From Chryseobacterium gallinarum (GTDB taxonomy: Bacteria; Bacteroidota; Bacteroidia; Flavobacteriales; Weeksellaceae), in contig NZ_CP009928.1 in NCBI RefSeq assembly GCF_001021975.1, positions 620,001 to 684,000 of the forward strand: a stretch of DNA of 64,000 bases. The letters run 5' to 3'. Both the position numbers and the translations under genes were made by a program. Of this stretch, positions 24,997 through 34,942 are shown piece by piece (within the stretch, counting starts at the first letter, position 1; each line of letters begins with the position of its first letter). The notes under the pieces are model-generated. The model saw nothing but the letters and a program-made list of their open reading frames with translations, was not told where the DNA came from and searched no databases.

Positions 24997-26622
24997 ATGA
25001 AAAATCTATTCTTAAGTATTTTAGTATTGGCCGGTATGATAACGGCAAGATCTCAATGGAATCCTGATACTGGTCAGAATGTAAAGGTAGTTGATACCAA
25101 CTCCGAAGTTTTTGGATTTCCAACGGCAATGAGCGACGGGAAAACATATGTGACCTACTGGAAGAAAGTAAATGCTCCTGTAAATTATGAATTATGGCTT
25201 CAGATTCTGGACCAGAACGGAAATAAGCAGCTGGGAAATAACGGCATCATGATCAGCAATCAAATTCCGATGTCTACGTATTTTGCTGTAGAAGGAACCG
25301 CGATCGATTCTTCCGACAATTTATATATTGGGGTAACGGGAACGGGAGCAGGAAACGCCGGATATGTATTTAAAATAACCCCGCAAGGAAATTCGGTATG
25401 GCCTAACGGTATTATGCTGGGAGAAGCTGCCCTGCCCAAGATTCTGCCTTTATCAGGAGGGGATATTATGGTAGCTTACGCTCCCATAACTCAAAAATAT
25501 ACAAAAGTACAACGCTTTAATTCAAACGGACAAGCTGTATGGCAAGCACCCGTTGACATCAAGTCTGATGACTTCTCTAAAGAAACCAATCCGGTAGGTC
25601 TTTTTAAAGTCTCTGACAATGAATATGAAATCATTTTTAATCAATCAATCGGTGGAACAAATGCTTACTTATTTGCCCAAAAAATCAATCATGAAGGTAC
25701 TATTCTTTGGAACGCTCCTAAACAGGTTTCAACAAAAGTAACGTCGTCAGTCGGGGAATATAATAGCATTGTTGTTGACGGAACAACTGTTTACTGTGCT
25801 TATATCGGATCAGATAATAATGCCTTGTATGGTTACCTTCAAAAGATCAATTCCGACGGAACTCTTCCATGGGGTGCGGATGGAGTTAATTTCACGACCG
25901 ACCCTTCTAATTTCCAGCTAGGAATCAAAGCGGCAATGACTCCCGGCGCACCACATGTATGGGCTATTGCACATTATGCTAATCCAAGCCAGAATCTAGG
26001 TGGTGAATTTATTCAGAAATTTGATAAGAATACCGGAGCAAGACTCCTGACCAATACCGCAAAACAGATATATCCGATAGATAGTAGCCTCAGGCATCAC
26101 GCAGGAAATTTATACCTGATCAATGACAATCCGTTTTTTATCATACAAAAAAATACAGATCCCAACTCTAATGCAATTTCCCTGAATGTGGTATCATTGA
26201 ATAACTCCGGTGATTTCAGCTGGGCCCAGGAACATTTCCCAATGGCAACCTATCCTGCCACAAAATCCGGCATTACCAGTCTTGCCCCTGTTAACGGACA
26301 AAATGTAATTGTATTCCATGAAAAAAAGGCTTCGGATTCAGAAGAAAGCATTTATGCTCAGAATTTTAAGTTTTCAGCCCTTAACACCCAAGAAACCCAA
26401 GGAAACCAGTTATCAGATATTATTTATCCTAACCCTGCCAAAGATGTTATCAGCATTAAGGGGATGAAAGATCAAAAATATGACATTTACAATACTACAG
26501 GCCAACTGATACAGTCAGGAAATATCAAGGGCAGCAAAATATCTGTTCAGAACCTGTTAAAAGGAGTTTATTATTTAAAAATCAAAGACCGGAACTATAC
26601 CCATACATTCAGTAAGGAATAA
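24997..26622 (+). CDS. Secreted protein with a type IX secretion C-terminal domain
   Basis: A 541-residue exported protein. A signal peptide covers about residues 1-19. The middle is made of repeated beta-strands with WNP, YVTYWKK and similar segments that look like a beta-propeller of unknown function. The last 75 residues (IIYPNPAKDVISIKG, YDIYNTTGQLIQSG, LLKGVYYLKI) form the T9SS type A sorting domain, which directs the protein across the outer membrane of Bacteroidetes. Single gene, ending at a terminator. Confidence 0.88.
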   Translation: MKNLFLSILVLAGMITARSQWNPDTGQNVKVVDTNSEVFGFPTAMSDGKTYVTYWKKVNAPVNYELWLQILDQNGNKQLGNNGIMISNQIPMSTYFAVEGTAIDSSDNLYIGVTGTGAGNAGYVFKITPQGNSVWPNGIMLGEAALPKILPLSGGDIMVAYAPITQKYTKVQRFNSNGQAVWQAPVDIKSDDFSKETNPVGLFKVSDNEYEIIFNQSIGGTNAYLFAQKINHEGTILWNAPKQVSTKVTSSVGEYNSIVVDGTTVYCAYIGSDNNALYGYLQKINSDGTLPWGADGVNFTTDPSNFQLGIKAAMTPGAPHVWAIAHYANPSQNLGGEFIQKFDKNTGARLLTNTAKQIYPIDSSLRHHAGNLYLINDNPFFIIQKNTDPNSNAISLNVVSLNNSGDFSWAQEHFPMATYPATKSGITSLAPVNGQNVIVFHEKKASDSEESIYAQNFKFSALNTQETQGNQLSDIIYPNPAKDVISIKGMKDQKYDIYNTTGQLIQSGNIKGSKISVQNLLKGVYYLKIKDRNYTHTFSKE

Positions 26623-26719
26623 AGGAGCAACTACAAAGAAGCAAGGAAATTAGAATATAATTGCTGATTCATTTAAACTTATACAATTTTAATACGGGAC
26701 AACAACGCATGATTATAAA

Positions 26720-26745
26720 AAGAACCGCTGTATCAAGCGGTTCTT
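26720..26745. terminator. Bidirectional terminator after the T9SS protein gene
   Basis: AAGAACCGCT and AGCGGTTCTT form a 10-bp stem with T-rich and A-rich flanks between convergent genes. Confidence 0.88.
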
Positions 26746-26748
26746 TTA

Positions 26749-28488
26749 TTATTTTCTTACTCTCTTCGGCTTTTTAGCCTCTTCTTTCGCTCTTTCTTTT
26801 TCCACAGCTTCCTGGGCTTTATCATAGAGCTCGGTATCGGCAGAGTATTTTATTTCTTCGTAATTAGGACTATCGACAAGAATATCCTGCCATTTTCTGA
26901 TTCTATCTTTGGTATTCCAGTTAAAATCCGGGAATTTTCTTCTGGCCGGTTCTATTTTGCTCATCGGATAGGTATCTGAAGTTGCACCTATACTACAGGA
27001 AATAATTTGCAGGGCCCTTTCTTCAAACAAGGCACCTATAATCCCGCAAGCAGACAGGGTAATTCCGATTCTTTCGGGCTTCTTTGTTTCCTGATCCGTA
27101 TCATCTACATACACGATAGATTGCGCATTTCCGATAACCTTCGCTTCTTTGATCGCATTTTTCTCATAGTAAACCGTCATGAATTTTCCTTTCACCTGGT
27201 TGAATTCATCTTTTAATGTTAAAGAATCCACTTTGCTGATCGCAAAGGCATTACCAATAACTTTTAAAGAGTCTATGTCTTCAGTTTTGGTATTGAAATA
27301 AGCTTCTACTTTGTCTCCGGTCACTTGTTTTTCTCCACTCCACAGAATGGGCTGGGTATACATATGCATGATTCCATCTGTTTCATTAAAGGCAATGGAA
27401 TCTGCTCTTCCCTGAGCATTGGATTTATAGACACGCGCTTTTTTATATGCTCTCAAATAGCTTTTTTTCACCTTGATATCTGATGAATCCGGTCTTTGAT
27501 AAGAGATAATTTTTTCTGCAGCAAAATAGATGGAATCTTTTTCCATTACTTTTACCGCATAAGGATTTTTAGTCATCATGGCAGAGTCTTTTTTCTCAAA
27601 AACCTCTCCATAGCCTCCTTTGATATACCTTTTTTCTTTCGGGTCATCCAGCATTACATTTCCGGTTGCTTTTCCAAAGCCACTCAGCTGATTATAATAC
27701 ATATCGTCCCCTGTAAGGATTTTATCATTATAAAAAATCTTGGAATTTTTATTAAGGAAGGCTTCCTTGGTTTCCATCTTATAAGTTCCTCTTTCCGTGT
27801 ATACCCTGTTTTTTGGATTAGCCTTGTTGGTAATGGTTGTTGGTCCGGTAAAGTCGGCAACCTTTGTATTTTGATTCTGTTTGATATTAGGTCCTTCAAT
27901 AATGTACTGCGGAGTATCTATCTTTACGTTTCCGGTAAGATCTACTATTTTGGTATTGAGAAAATACGTAGCCGATTTGGTATAGGTTATATTCTGTCCG
28001 TCCGAGATTGTACCTCCGGTATTAAAATAGGCCTGATTGGAGATCCTGTCATAATACAGGATATCTGTCTTAATGGTTTGTTTCGGATCTGTAAGCACTA
28101 CATTTTTCCGGGCAACCCCTTTCTGGGTATTCCCGTCATATTCCATCTCTCCTGCAGTAATTACGGAGCCGTCGGTATTCTGAAGTCTTGTATTTCCGAT
28201 TGCTTTTACAAAGTTTTCCTCATTATACAGGATGACTTCATCTGCTGTAAGAACAGAGCCCTGGTGTTCAATCTGAACATTTCCTGTGAAGTACTGATTG
28301 CCTTCATATTTTTCAGGGTCTTTTATAATTTTATCTGCGTGGATGATTTTTACTTTATCTTCAGGCTTTGTCTGGACAGGCCGGGCCGATGAAGGAGTCT
28401 GCAGATAGGGATCTCTCTTCACGGGAGTTTTATCCTGCGCAAAACTGAGCGTAGAGATAAGAAGTAACAGAAAAAGGATTATTCTCAT
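26749..28488 (-). CDS. OstA/LptA-like envelope protein
   Basis: A 579-residue exported protein with a signal peptide (about residues 1-17, LLLLISTLSFAQ) and an N-terminal OstA-like domain made of repeated short strands (IIHADKIIKDPEKYEGNQYFTGNVQIEHQGSVLTADEVILYNEENFVKAIGN). This beta-jellyroll family carries lipopolysaccharide across the periplasm (LptA, LptC, LptD N-terminus). The long C-terminal part and Lys/Glu-rich tail are typical of the Bacteroidetes version. It starts three bases after the Fur-family gene and shares its transcript. Confidence 0.85.
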   Translation of the reverse strand: MRIILFLLLLISTLSFAQDKTPVKRDPYLQTPSSARPVQTKPEDKVKIIHADKIIKDPEKYEGNQYFTGNVQIEHQGSVLTADEVILYNEENFVKAIGNTRLQNTDGSVITAGEMEYDGNTQKGVARKNVVLTDPKQTIKTDILYYDRISNQAYFNTGGTISDGQNITYTKSATYFLNTKIVDLTGNVKIDTPQYIIEGPNIKQNQNTKVADFTGPTTITNKANPKNRVYTERGTYKMETKEAFLNKNSKIFYNDKILTGDDMYYNQLSGFGKATGNVMLDDPKEKRYIKGGYGEVFEKKDSAMMTKNPYAVKVMEKDSIYFAAEKIISYQRPDSSDIKVKKSYLRAYKKARVYKSNAQGRADSIAFNETDGIMHMYTQPILWSGEKQVTGDKVEAYFNTKTEDIDSLKVIGNAFAISKVDSLTLKDEFNQVKGKFMTVYYEKNAIKEAKVIGNAQSIVYVDDTDQETKKPERIGITLSACGIIGALFEERALQIISCSIGATSDTYPMSKIEPARRKFPDFNWNTKDRIRKWQDILVDSPNYEEIKYSADTELYDKAQEAVEKERAKEEAKKPKRVRK

Positions 28489-28491
28489 TAA

Positions 28492-28965
28492 TTAGTCATT
28501 CTTAGTGCCATAAAAATATAGCGAATGAGAATCAATTTTTACGCCAAATGCATCTTCAATGGCTTCTTTGATTCCTTGAATTCTGGGGTCACAGAATTCA
28601 ATAATTTCTTCAATTTCTTTATCGGAGTCTTTTTTGTAGATTACCAGATGGTCATGCTGTTTATCAAAATAAGACTTTTCATAAGATGAAGAGGTCAGTG
28701 TTTTTTCTCCGAACTGATGTTTACGGATCAGGCCCGCATCCAGGAAAATTTCAATAGTGTTGTAAATTGTAGCTTTGGAAACATGATATTTTTTCTGCAT
28801 CATCAGAAGGTACAGATCATCAACATTGAAGTGATGATCCATATTATAAATCTCTTCTAATATCGTATATCTTTCAGGGGTGTTTCTAAACCCTTTTTCC
28901 AGTAAGTAGTTTCTTAAAACATCCTTGATCAAAGCTATATTTTTTTCTTTTTGTATTGTATCCAT
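28492..28965 (-). CDS. Fur family transcriptional regulator
   Basis: A 157-residue regulator. The winged helix covers about residues 15-95 (YHVSKATIYNTIEIFLDAGLIRKHQFGEKTL), followed by the metal-binding dimer domain (KQHDHLVIYKKDSDKEIEEIIEFCDP, then HSLYFYGTK). The HDH ligand set is present, but the usual structural CxxC pairs are absent, with one Cys (EFCDP). Metal specificity therefore cannot be read directly. A -7 element (minus strand TAAATTTG, 28988 to 28981) lies upstream. It heads an operon with the OstA-like gene. Confidence 0.88.
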   Translation of the reverse strand: MDTIQKEKNIALIKDVLRNYLLEKGFRNTPERYTILEEIYNMDHHFNVDDLYLLMMQKKYHVSKATIYNTIEIFLDAGLIRKHQFGEKTLTSSSYEKSYFDKQHDHLVIYKKDSDKEIEEIIEFCDPRIQGIKEAIEDAFGVKIDSHSLYFYGTKND

Positions 28966-28980
28966 TAAAAAAATTATCTA

Positions 28981-28988
28981 CAAATTTA
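28981..28988 (-). promoter_or_regulatory. -7 element of the fur-ostA operon
   Basis: The minus strand reads TAAATTTG, 15 bases before the start codon of the Fur-family gene. Confidence 0.5.
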
Positions 28989-29025
28989 TTGATTTTTATT
29001 TAAATAGATATCATGCTCAGATACT

Positions 29026-31026
29026 CTAGGAGTTGTGACGGAAATACCCGGATTGCTCGATCTTATTATCATAAACGGTAAGTTCCGTAATAGGAGCAGA
29101 CTCTACCTCAACATTATGCGAAGATACTCCCCAGGCTTTAAAATCATCACTTCCGATATACTTCACAAAATTGTAAATATTAAGAGTAATTTTCTGTTTA
29201 ACCGTCAAAAGAATATCGTTGATATAGGTATTATCTATAATCACATACTTAAGATCCGGCGGGATATTGTGAGCTCTTAAAGACGGATGGCTGCTTCTTG
29301 ACGGAATGGTCCCATCAGCCATTAAATCTTTTAAAACCATATTGAAGTAATCGTTAATTCTCCGGTCTACTTTAAATCCAAGAAGGAAGTTTATTTTATA
29401 AACAGTTCCGGGAAGAATTTCGTCTACGGTATATTTAAAGGTGTACGGATCTTCCTGGTTTACAATACTTAGGATAAAGTAATGATCTGCTCTTTTCGGC
29501 TGTTTTTTAATAATGGAATAAATAATTTTAGATTCCACTTCATCATTTCTTTTCGCCCTGCTCAGGTAAGCAAGATTTGTTGCATATTTAGGAATGGTTT
29601 CGTCCAGCTTCATATCTTTAAGAATAGAAACATATTTTTCTATTTTCACATACTGGATAAAGTTGGCCTTAATTAATCGTCCGTTATACCAGGCATACAT
29701 ACAAACTGCAATAAATCCTCCTAACACCATTGTCAGCCAACCTCCGTCTACAAATTTGATCACATTTGCGTAGAAGAAACCTGATTCAAGGAACAGATAA
29801 ACAATGGCAAAACCTATAATAAAAATTTTGCTCACCCTTGTTCTGCTCAGCCAGAATAAAAGGAGAATGGTTGTCATGAGCATGGTAATGGTAATCGTCA
29901 ATCCATAAGCGGCTTCCATGCGTTCTGACTTCTGGAAGAATACAACGACGATAAAACAAAAAGCCATTAATCCCCAGTTGATTCTTGGAATATACATCTG
30001 TCCTTTAATCCCTGAAGGATATTCAATATGCTGATTAGGCCAGAAAGAAATAGACATTGCCTCCGAGAACATGGTAAATGACCCGGTGATAACCGCCTGA
30101 CTCGCAATAATAGCTGCTGCTGTGGCCAGGATTACACTTGGTAAAACGGCCCATTCAGGCATTATTCCAAAGAAAGGATTTACTCCGTTGTGCACCTGGT
30201 GATAATTATCAAGCAGCCATGAACCTTGTCCCAAATAGTTTAAAATAAGCATCAGCTTAACAAATACCCAGCTGATTCTGATATTCTTTGCACCACAATG
30301 CCCCAGATCCGAATACAAAGCTTCTGCTCCCGTTGTACAAAGGAAAACAGCCCCCATAATAACAATGGCACTTGAAGAGTGGGTGATCAGGTTATAGGCA
30401 TATATCGGGTTGAATGCTCTAAGAATTTCAATGTGATCAAAGATGTGAAGAGATCCGGAAACTCCTAAAACCAGGAACCACGTCACCATAACAGGGCCGA
30501 AAAACTTTCCGATGGAAGCGGTTCCAAACTGCTGTACGACAAAAATCACAAATAAAATCACCAATGTAATAAGAACAACAGGCGTTTCGGGATTGTAGAT
30601 TTTCAGACCTTCAATAGCGGACATCACCGTTAAGGAAGGAGTGATAACACTATCGGCTACCAATGTGGATGCTCCTATAATGGCGACCACATACAGCCAT
30701 TTTTTCTTCAGTTTTTTTACTAATGAATAAAGAGCAAGGATTCCACCTTCCCCTTTGTTATCTGCTTTAAGAGCAATGATTACATATTTGAGGGTAGTCT
30801 GAAGCGTCAACGTCCAGATGATACACGATAAAGCTCCTTCAATGTATTCATCAAACGGCATAGCGGCGCCTTCTTTTCTTGCGTTCACAATTGCTTTCAT
30901 TACGTAAAGCGGTGACGTACCAATATCTCCGAAAACGATTCCAAGAGAAACTATAACGCCTACAAATGAAAGCTTCTTTAAGTCAAAATGATGACCGCCT
31001 TCTGTAACTTCTGCCATATCAGCCAA
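29026..31026 (-). CDS. kup: Potassium uptake protein, KUP family
   Basis: A 666-residue potassium/proton symporter. About 12 membrane helices fill residues 20-460 and a soluble C-terminal domain follows. Family signatures include VIVSLGIVFGDIGTSPLYV, ADNKGEGGILALYSL and TTGAEALYSDLGHCG. Length and domain order agree with bacterial Kup proteins. A -7 element (minus strand TAAATTTG, 31052 to 31045) precedes it. Confidence 0.94.
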   Translation of the reverse strand: MADMAEVTEGGHHFDLKKLSFVGVIVSLGIVFGDIGTSPLYVMKAIVNARKEGAAMPFDEYIEGALSCIIWTLTLQTTLKYVIIALKADNKGEGGILALYSLVKKLKKKWLYVVAIIGASTLVADSVITPSLTVMSAIEGLKIYNPETPVVLITLVILFVIFVVQQFGTASIGKFFGPVMVTWFLVLGVSGSLHIFDHIEILRAFNPIYAYNLITHSSSAIVIMGAVFLCTTGAEALYSDLGHCGAKNIRISWVFVKLMLILNYLGQGSWLLDNYHQVHNGVNPFFGIMPEWAVLPSVILATAAAIIASQAVITGSFTMFSEAMSISFWPNQHIEYPSGIKGQMYIPRINWGLMAFCFIVVVFFQKSERMEAAYGLTITITMLMTTILLLFWLSRTRVSKIFIIGFAIVYLFLESGFFYANVIKFVDGGWLTMVLGGFIAVCMYAWYNGRLIKANFIQYVKIEKYVSILKDMKLDETIPKYATNLAYLSRAKRNDEVESKIIYSIIKKQPKRADHYFILSIVNQEDPYTFKYTVDEILPGTVYKINFLLGFKVDRRINDYFNMVLKDLMADGTIPSRSSHPSLRAHNIPPDLKYVIIDNTYINDILLTVKQKITLNIYNFVKYIGSDDFKAWGVSSHNVEVESAPITELTVYDNKIEQSGYFRHNS

Positions 31027-31044
31027 TTTATTTTTTTAAAAGCG

Positions 31045-31052
31045 CAAATTTA
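31045..31052 (-). promoter_or_regulatory. kup: -7 element of kup
   Basis: The minus strand reads TAAATTTG, 18 bases before the start codon. Confidence 0.45.
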
Positions 31053-31102
31053 TATCAATTTTATGACCCTAAGAACTTTTCTTCATGAATATAATAAATG
31101 AA

Positions 31103-31124
31103 AAAACTTCCTTTCGGAAGTTTT
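31103..31124 (-). terminator. Terminator of pdhB
   Basis: AAAACTTCC and GGAAGTTTT form a 9-bp stem with a TTTC loop and a T-run on the minus strand. Confidence 0.85.
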
Positions 31125-31133
31125 TCTCTATAA

Positions 31134-32114
31134 TTATTTCACGTACATCGCTTTTTTGATTTCTTCTTTTACTTTTTCAAGTTTTGGGAACCATTCTGCA
31201 AACAATGCTGCTGAGTAAGGTGCAGGCGCATCAGGAGTAGTAATTCTCTTGATAGGAGCATCTAAATAATCAAATGCTTTTTGCTGTACCATATAAGTAA
31301 TTTCTGAAGATACTGAACCAAACGGCCATGCTTCTTCCAGGATAACCAGTCTGTTTGTTTTCTTCACTGATTCTAAAATTGTATCGAAATCAAGAGGGCG
31401 AACTGTTCTAAGGTCGATCACTTCTACAGAGATACCTTCTTTAGCCATATCTTCAGCAGCCTGGATAGCCAGCTTCATGATTTTACCGAAAGAAACCAAG
31501 GTAACATCTGTACCTTCTTTTTTGATATCTGCTTTTCCTATTGGTAAGTAATATTCTTCTTCAGGAATTTCCATTTTATCTCCATACATCTGCTCAGATT
31601 CCATGAAAATAACAGGGTCATTATCCTGGATTGCTGTTTTCAATAATCCTTTTGCATCATAAGGGTTGGAAGGTACCACTACTTTAAGCCCCGGGCAGTT
31701 GGCATACCAACTTTCAAAGGCCTGAGAGTGTGTAGCTCCCAATTGTCCTGCTGAAGCGGTAGGACCACGGAAAACGATTGGACAGTTCCACTGTCCACCA
31801 CTCATCTGACGGATTTTCGCTGCATTATTGATAATCTGATCAATTCCTACTAGTGAAAAATTGAATGTCATAAATTCTACGATCGGTCTGCTTCCATTCA
31901 TTGCAGCTCCCACGGAGATTCCTGCAAATCCAAGCTCTGCAATCGGAGTATCGATTACTCTTTTCGGACCAAATTCATCCAGCATTCCTTTTGAAGCTTT
32001 ATATGCACCATTATATTCTGCAACTTCCTCCCCCATCAGGTAGATGGATTCGTCTTTACGCATTTCCTCGCTCATTGCCTGTGCAATTACCTCACGAAAA
32101 GTATATTCTGCCAT
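31134..32114 (-). CDS. pdhB: Pyruvate dehydrogenase E1 component, beta subunit
   Basis: A 326-residue protein: MAEYTFREVIAQAMSEEMRKDESIYLMGEEVAEYNGAYK is the conserved N-terminus of E1 beta, followed by TPIAELGFAGISVGAAMNGSRPIVEFMTFNF and DAPIKRITTPDAPAPYS. With the alpha subunit it forms the TPP-dependent decarboxylase of the pyruvate dehydrogenase complex. The alpha and E2 genes are not adjacent in this window. A -7 element (minus strand TATTTTTG, 32145 to 32138) is upstream. The related branched-chain enzyme is a less likely alternative. Confidence 0.9.
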   Translation of the reverse strand: MAEYTFREVIAQAMSEEMRKDESIYLMGEEVAEYNGAYKASKGMLDEFGPKRVIDTPIAELGFAGISVGAAMNGSRPIVEFMTFNFSLVGIDQIINNAAKIRQMSGGQWNCPIVFRGPTASAGQLGATHSQAFESWYANCPGLKVVVPSNPYDAKGLLKTAIQDNDPVIFMESEQMYGDKMEIPEEEYYLPIGKADIKKEGTDVTLVSFGKIMKLAIQAAEDMAKEGISVEVIDLRTVRPLDFDTILESVKKTNRLVILEEAWPFGSVSSEITYMVQQKAFDYLDAPIKRITTPDAPAPYSAALFAEWFPKLEKVKEEIKKAMYVK

Positions 32115-32137
32115 ATTTTCTTGAAAAATTTAGAGTA

Positions 32138-32145
32138 CAAAAATA
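32138..32145 (-). promoter_or_regulatory. pdhB: -7 element of pdhB
   Basis: The minus strand reads TATTTTTG, 23 bases before the start codon. Confidence 0.45.
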
Positions 32146-32327
32146 GTGTTTTTTTATTATACACATAACAAAAAGGCATCTCATTTGAACAAGACGCTCC
32201 AATATTAAGAATAATTCAAGACGTGATGTTTAAAACAGACAAGTTATTGAAGCATAAAGAACGTTAACCTATACTTCTATTATTTTTAGAAATTTCCTTG
32301 CAGCGTAGTTCTTAGTAGTTTTCATAA

Positions 32328-32361
32328 AAAGATGACATTTCATTGCTGAAATGCCATCTTT
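32328..32361 (-). terminator. Terminator of the DUF2147 gene
   Basis: AAAGATGACATTTCA pairs with TGAAATGCCATCTTT (one mismatch), with a four-base loop and T-run on the minus strand. Confidence 0.85.
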
Positions 32362-32381
32362 AAAATTCTATTTAAACTTGA

Positions 32382-32801
32382 TTAGTTTGCTTTTTCCCAA
32401 ACCTGGGTTCTTCCTAATAATGATAATCCCAGATATCCTCTTACATTAAGCTTATCACCGCTTCTTGTAATCGTGCATTTGTAGGTTTTCCCTGTTTTAG
32501 GATCGGTAATACTACCCCCGGTAAATTCATCCCCTTCTTTTTTCAGCCCTCTGATGATTTCCAATCCTACAATCGGTTTCCCTTTTCTGTCATCTTTACA
32601 AGCTGTACAATTAGGATCAGCCGGCTTTATCAGTAACTGTGAAACTTTTCCGTAATATTTTCCGTCTGATTTTTTAAATATCTCAACAATGGATTTAGCC
32701 TGCTTTGTTTCATCATCTATAGTCTTCCACTTTCCTTCTATCTGTGCAAAGGTAAGCACACTGAACAGGGAAAGGACGAATGTTAACATTATTTTTTTCA
32801 T
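32382..32801 (-). CDS. DUF2147 family secreted protein
   Basis: A 139-residue protein with a signal peptide (MKKIMLTFVLSLFSVLTFAQ) and a lipocalin-like DUF2147 domain: IEGKWKTIDDETKQAKSIVEIF, then CTACKDDRKGKPIVGLEIIRGLKKEGDEFTGGSITDPKTGKTYKC and LNVRGYLGLSLLGRTQVWEK. The domain may bind a small ligand in the periplasm; the exact role is unknown. The start is set at ATG 32801, which begins the signal peptide. Confidence 0.9.
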   Translation of the reverse strand: MKKIMLTFVLSLFSVLTFAQIEGKWKTIDDETKQAKSIVEIFKKSDGKYYGKVSQLLIKPADPNCTACKDDRKGKPIVGLEIIRGLKKEGDEFTGGSITDPKTGKTYKCTITRSGDKLNVRGYLGLSLLGRTQVWEKAN

Positions 32802-33009
32802 ATTTCTTATCGTTTTAATTTTATACAATATTCTTTTATAAGTATTGATAAAAATATAAATTAATTTTCAACAAACAAAAACTTTTATTATACAAAGCAT
32901 AAAGGAAGCAAAGAAGGCAGGAAAAGCAGTGATAAAAAATCCAAATTCCGGATGATAAACAGTCAGACATTTTATCAAAAAGTTATCATCCTCATTCTTC
33001 CTCCTCTTT

Positions 33010-34938
33010 CTAATTCAATTTCCTGTTGATTACCCTATCCATATAATCCTGATACCAGGCTTTCGCTACCTGTTTTCCTTTTTCAACTTCGGCAGTTTTC
33101 AGCTGGTCTATCAGATTTTTTTCAAGTCCCAGATCACTTTTATCATAGACTCCGAGGATTTGTTTTCCGTCAAAACGGTACATATAGTTTCCGATAATAA
33201 ACTGTTCGGTGCTTCCATCAGAATTTACAACAATAGAGGGATAGTTTTTGTTGCTTACCAGGCTTCTCCCCCAGCTTCTGATAGGTTTATTATAGCCGAT
33301 AAGGTCTGCCAGTGTCGGATAAATATCTGCCTGTTGTGCTGTTTCCTGGCTGATTCCCTTGAGCTGATAATCAGGGTTGGGGGAATAAAAGATCAAAGGA
33401 ACAGCATACCGGTTCATTGCCCGTTCATATTCAGAATAATACACCTGGTTGGTATGATCCCCGGTGAAAACGAAAATCGTATTGTGGAACCAGGGCTGCT
33501 TTTCAGCGGTCTCAAAATACTTTTTAATGGCATAGTCCGTGTACTGGATCGGCTCATGCATTTCTATTCTGCCTTTTTTAAATTTCCCGTTGTATTTTGC
33601 AGGGATTTTAAAAGGATGATGTGAGGAAGCGGTAAATACTGTAGCCATGAAAGGTTGTTTTTTTCCTACATTTTTAGCAAAATACTGAAGGAAGGGCTCA
33701 TCCCATATTGCCCACATTCCATCAAAATCCTCATCATGATTATATTCTGTTTTTCCAAAATAATGTTTGAATCCCAGGATATTTCCGAATCCGAGGAAAC
33801 CCATCGATCCGTTGGGTGCCCCGTGGTAAAAAGAGGTATCATACCCCAGATCATTACAAACGGAAACAATAGACTGAATTTTCTGATTGGAATACGGAGA
33901 TCCTGTAAAAGCATCTGTAAGGCTCGGAATTCCTGCCAGTACACTGCTCATTCCGTGAATAGACTGTCTTCCATTGGCAAAAGTGTTGGGAAAAATAAGA
34001 CTTTGAGTGGCCAGACTATCTATAAACGGAGTGTAGGAAACGTAATCTTTAATATTCTTATCTTTATTAAAAGCTCCGGAATATTCTCTTCCGAAAGATT
34101 CTACGATGAAAATAACAATATTAGGACGATTTTCAACTTTTCTTTCATATACCTTGTAGGGAAATACATGATCTTCAATATATTTTTCATCTACAAAATG
34201 AACTTCTTTAAAATTATTCGTATTTAAAGTTCTGAAAAAAGAAAATGTACTATTGAGAACCATGTTCCCCTGTAACGGATTTGTTACAAAACGGGTAGCA
34301 TCCACCATATTGATAGGTCTTGTGCTATGCTTGAAGTCCCCTCTGATCCCTCCTACAACCAAAACGGCCGTAATGCATAAGGTAACAATCGAATACAGAA
34401 AGTAAGGAAGCAGTTTTACCGGTTTTTTATCTTCAACCTTTACTTTTTTATAAAGGAAAACCCATACCACCATTAAAACAATATACCAGATCAGTACAAA
34501 AGGATGTTGCCCGATGGAAATCATTAATGTTTTTGAAACGTTTGACTCATGCTCTGCCACCTGAAATACTGCTGAAGTAAGCCTTGCCTGGGAAAATTTA
34601 TAATAAATAAAATCCCCGAAGTTCATTGCATAGGCCAATCCGTTGGTCAAAAAATAAAGCCAGAAAAGAACTTTCTGAAAGCCTTTTTTAGTATTGATCA
34701 CCAATGGCAGCAGGCTGAGAAGGATAAATAAGGCATTCACATATAAAATAGCCGTTGTATCGAAAGCTGTACCGTGATAGGCTAATTTTATATATTCCGA
34801 AACGGTATCCACTTTAATAAGGTCTTTATTAAAATACCAGAACAAAAGTCTGGCAATCTGATAAAAAACATATGCTAAAAAAATTCTGTAAAGCAATACC
34901 AGAACTTCCTGTTTTCTAAATCCTTTTAAAAATTTCAT
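33010..34938 (-). CDS. LTA synthase-like sulfatase-fold membrane enzyme
   Basis: A 642-residue protein with about five N-terminal membrane helices (residues 1-200) and a periplasmic alkaline phosphatase-superfamily domain. Metal and catalytic motifs are visible: IVESFGREYSG (Glu), ANGRQSIHGMSSVLAG (Ser in the nucleophile position), and FTGDHTNQVYY (Asp-His). Relatives transfer glycerol phosphate or phosphoethanolamine to lipids or glycans. In a Gram-negative cell a lipid- or glycan-modifying role is inferred. The -7 element (minus strand TAAATTTG) ends four bases before the ATG. Confidence 0.85.
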   Translation of the reverse strand: MKFLKGFRKQEVLVLLYRIFLAYVFYQIARLLFWYFNKDLIKVDTVSEYIKLAYHGTAFDTTAILYVNALFILLSLLPLVINTKKGFQKVLFWLYFLTNGLAYAMNFGDFIYYKFSQARLTSAVFQVAEHESNVSKTLMISIGQHPFVLIWYIVLMVVWVFLYKKVKVEDKKPVKLLPYFLYSIVTLCITAVLVVGGIRGDFKHSTRPINMVDATRFVTNPLQGNMVLNSTFSFFRTLNTNNFKEVHFVDEKYIEDHVFPYKVYERKVENRPNIVIFIVESFGREYSGAFNKDKNIKDYVSYTPFIDSLATQSLIFPNTFANGRQSIHGMSSVLAGIPSLTDAFTGSPYSNQKIQSIVSVCNDLGYDTSFYHGAPNGSMGFLGFGNILGFKHYFGKTEYNHDEDFDGMWAIWDEPFLQYFAKNVGKKQPFMATVFTASSHHPFKIPAKYNGKFKKGRIEMHEPIQYTDYAIKKYFETAEKQPWFHNTIFVFTGDHTNQVYYSEYERAMNRYAVPLIFYSPNPDYQLKGISQETAQQADIYPTLADLIGYNKPIRSWGRSLVSNKNYPSIVVNSDGSTEQFIIGNYMYRFDGKQILGVYDKSDLGLEKNLIDQLKTAEVEKGKQVAKAWYQDYMDRVINRKLN

Positions 34939-34942
34939 GCCG

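Noticed and set aside
27496-28392. Long open frame antisense to the OstA-like gene
   Set aside because: It lies wholly opposite a well-supported gene, has low-complexity Phe/Ile-rich sequence and no recognisable domain.
33010-34938. True lipoteichoic acid synthase
   Set aside because: The cell is a Gram-negative flavobacterium; the fold is shared with other lipid and glycan phosphotransferases.
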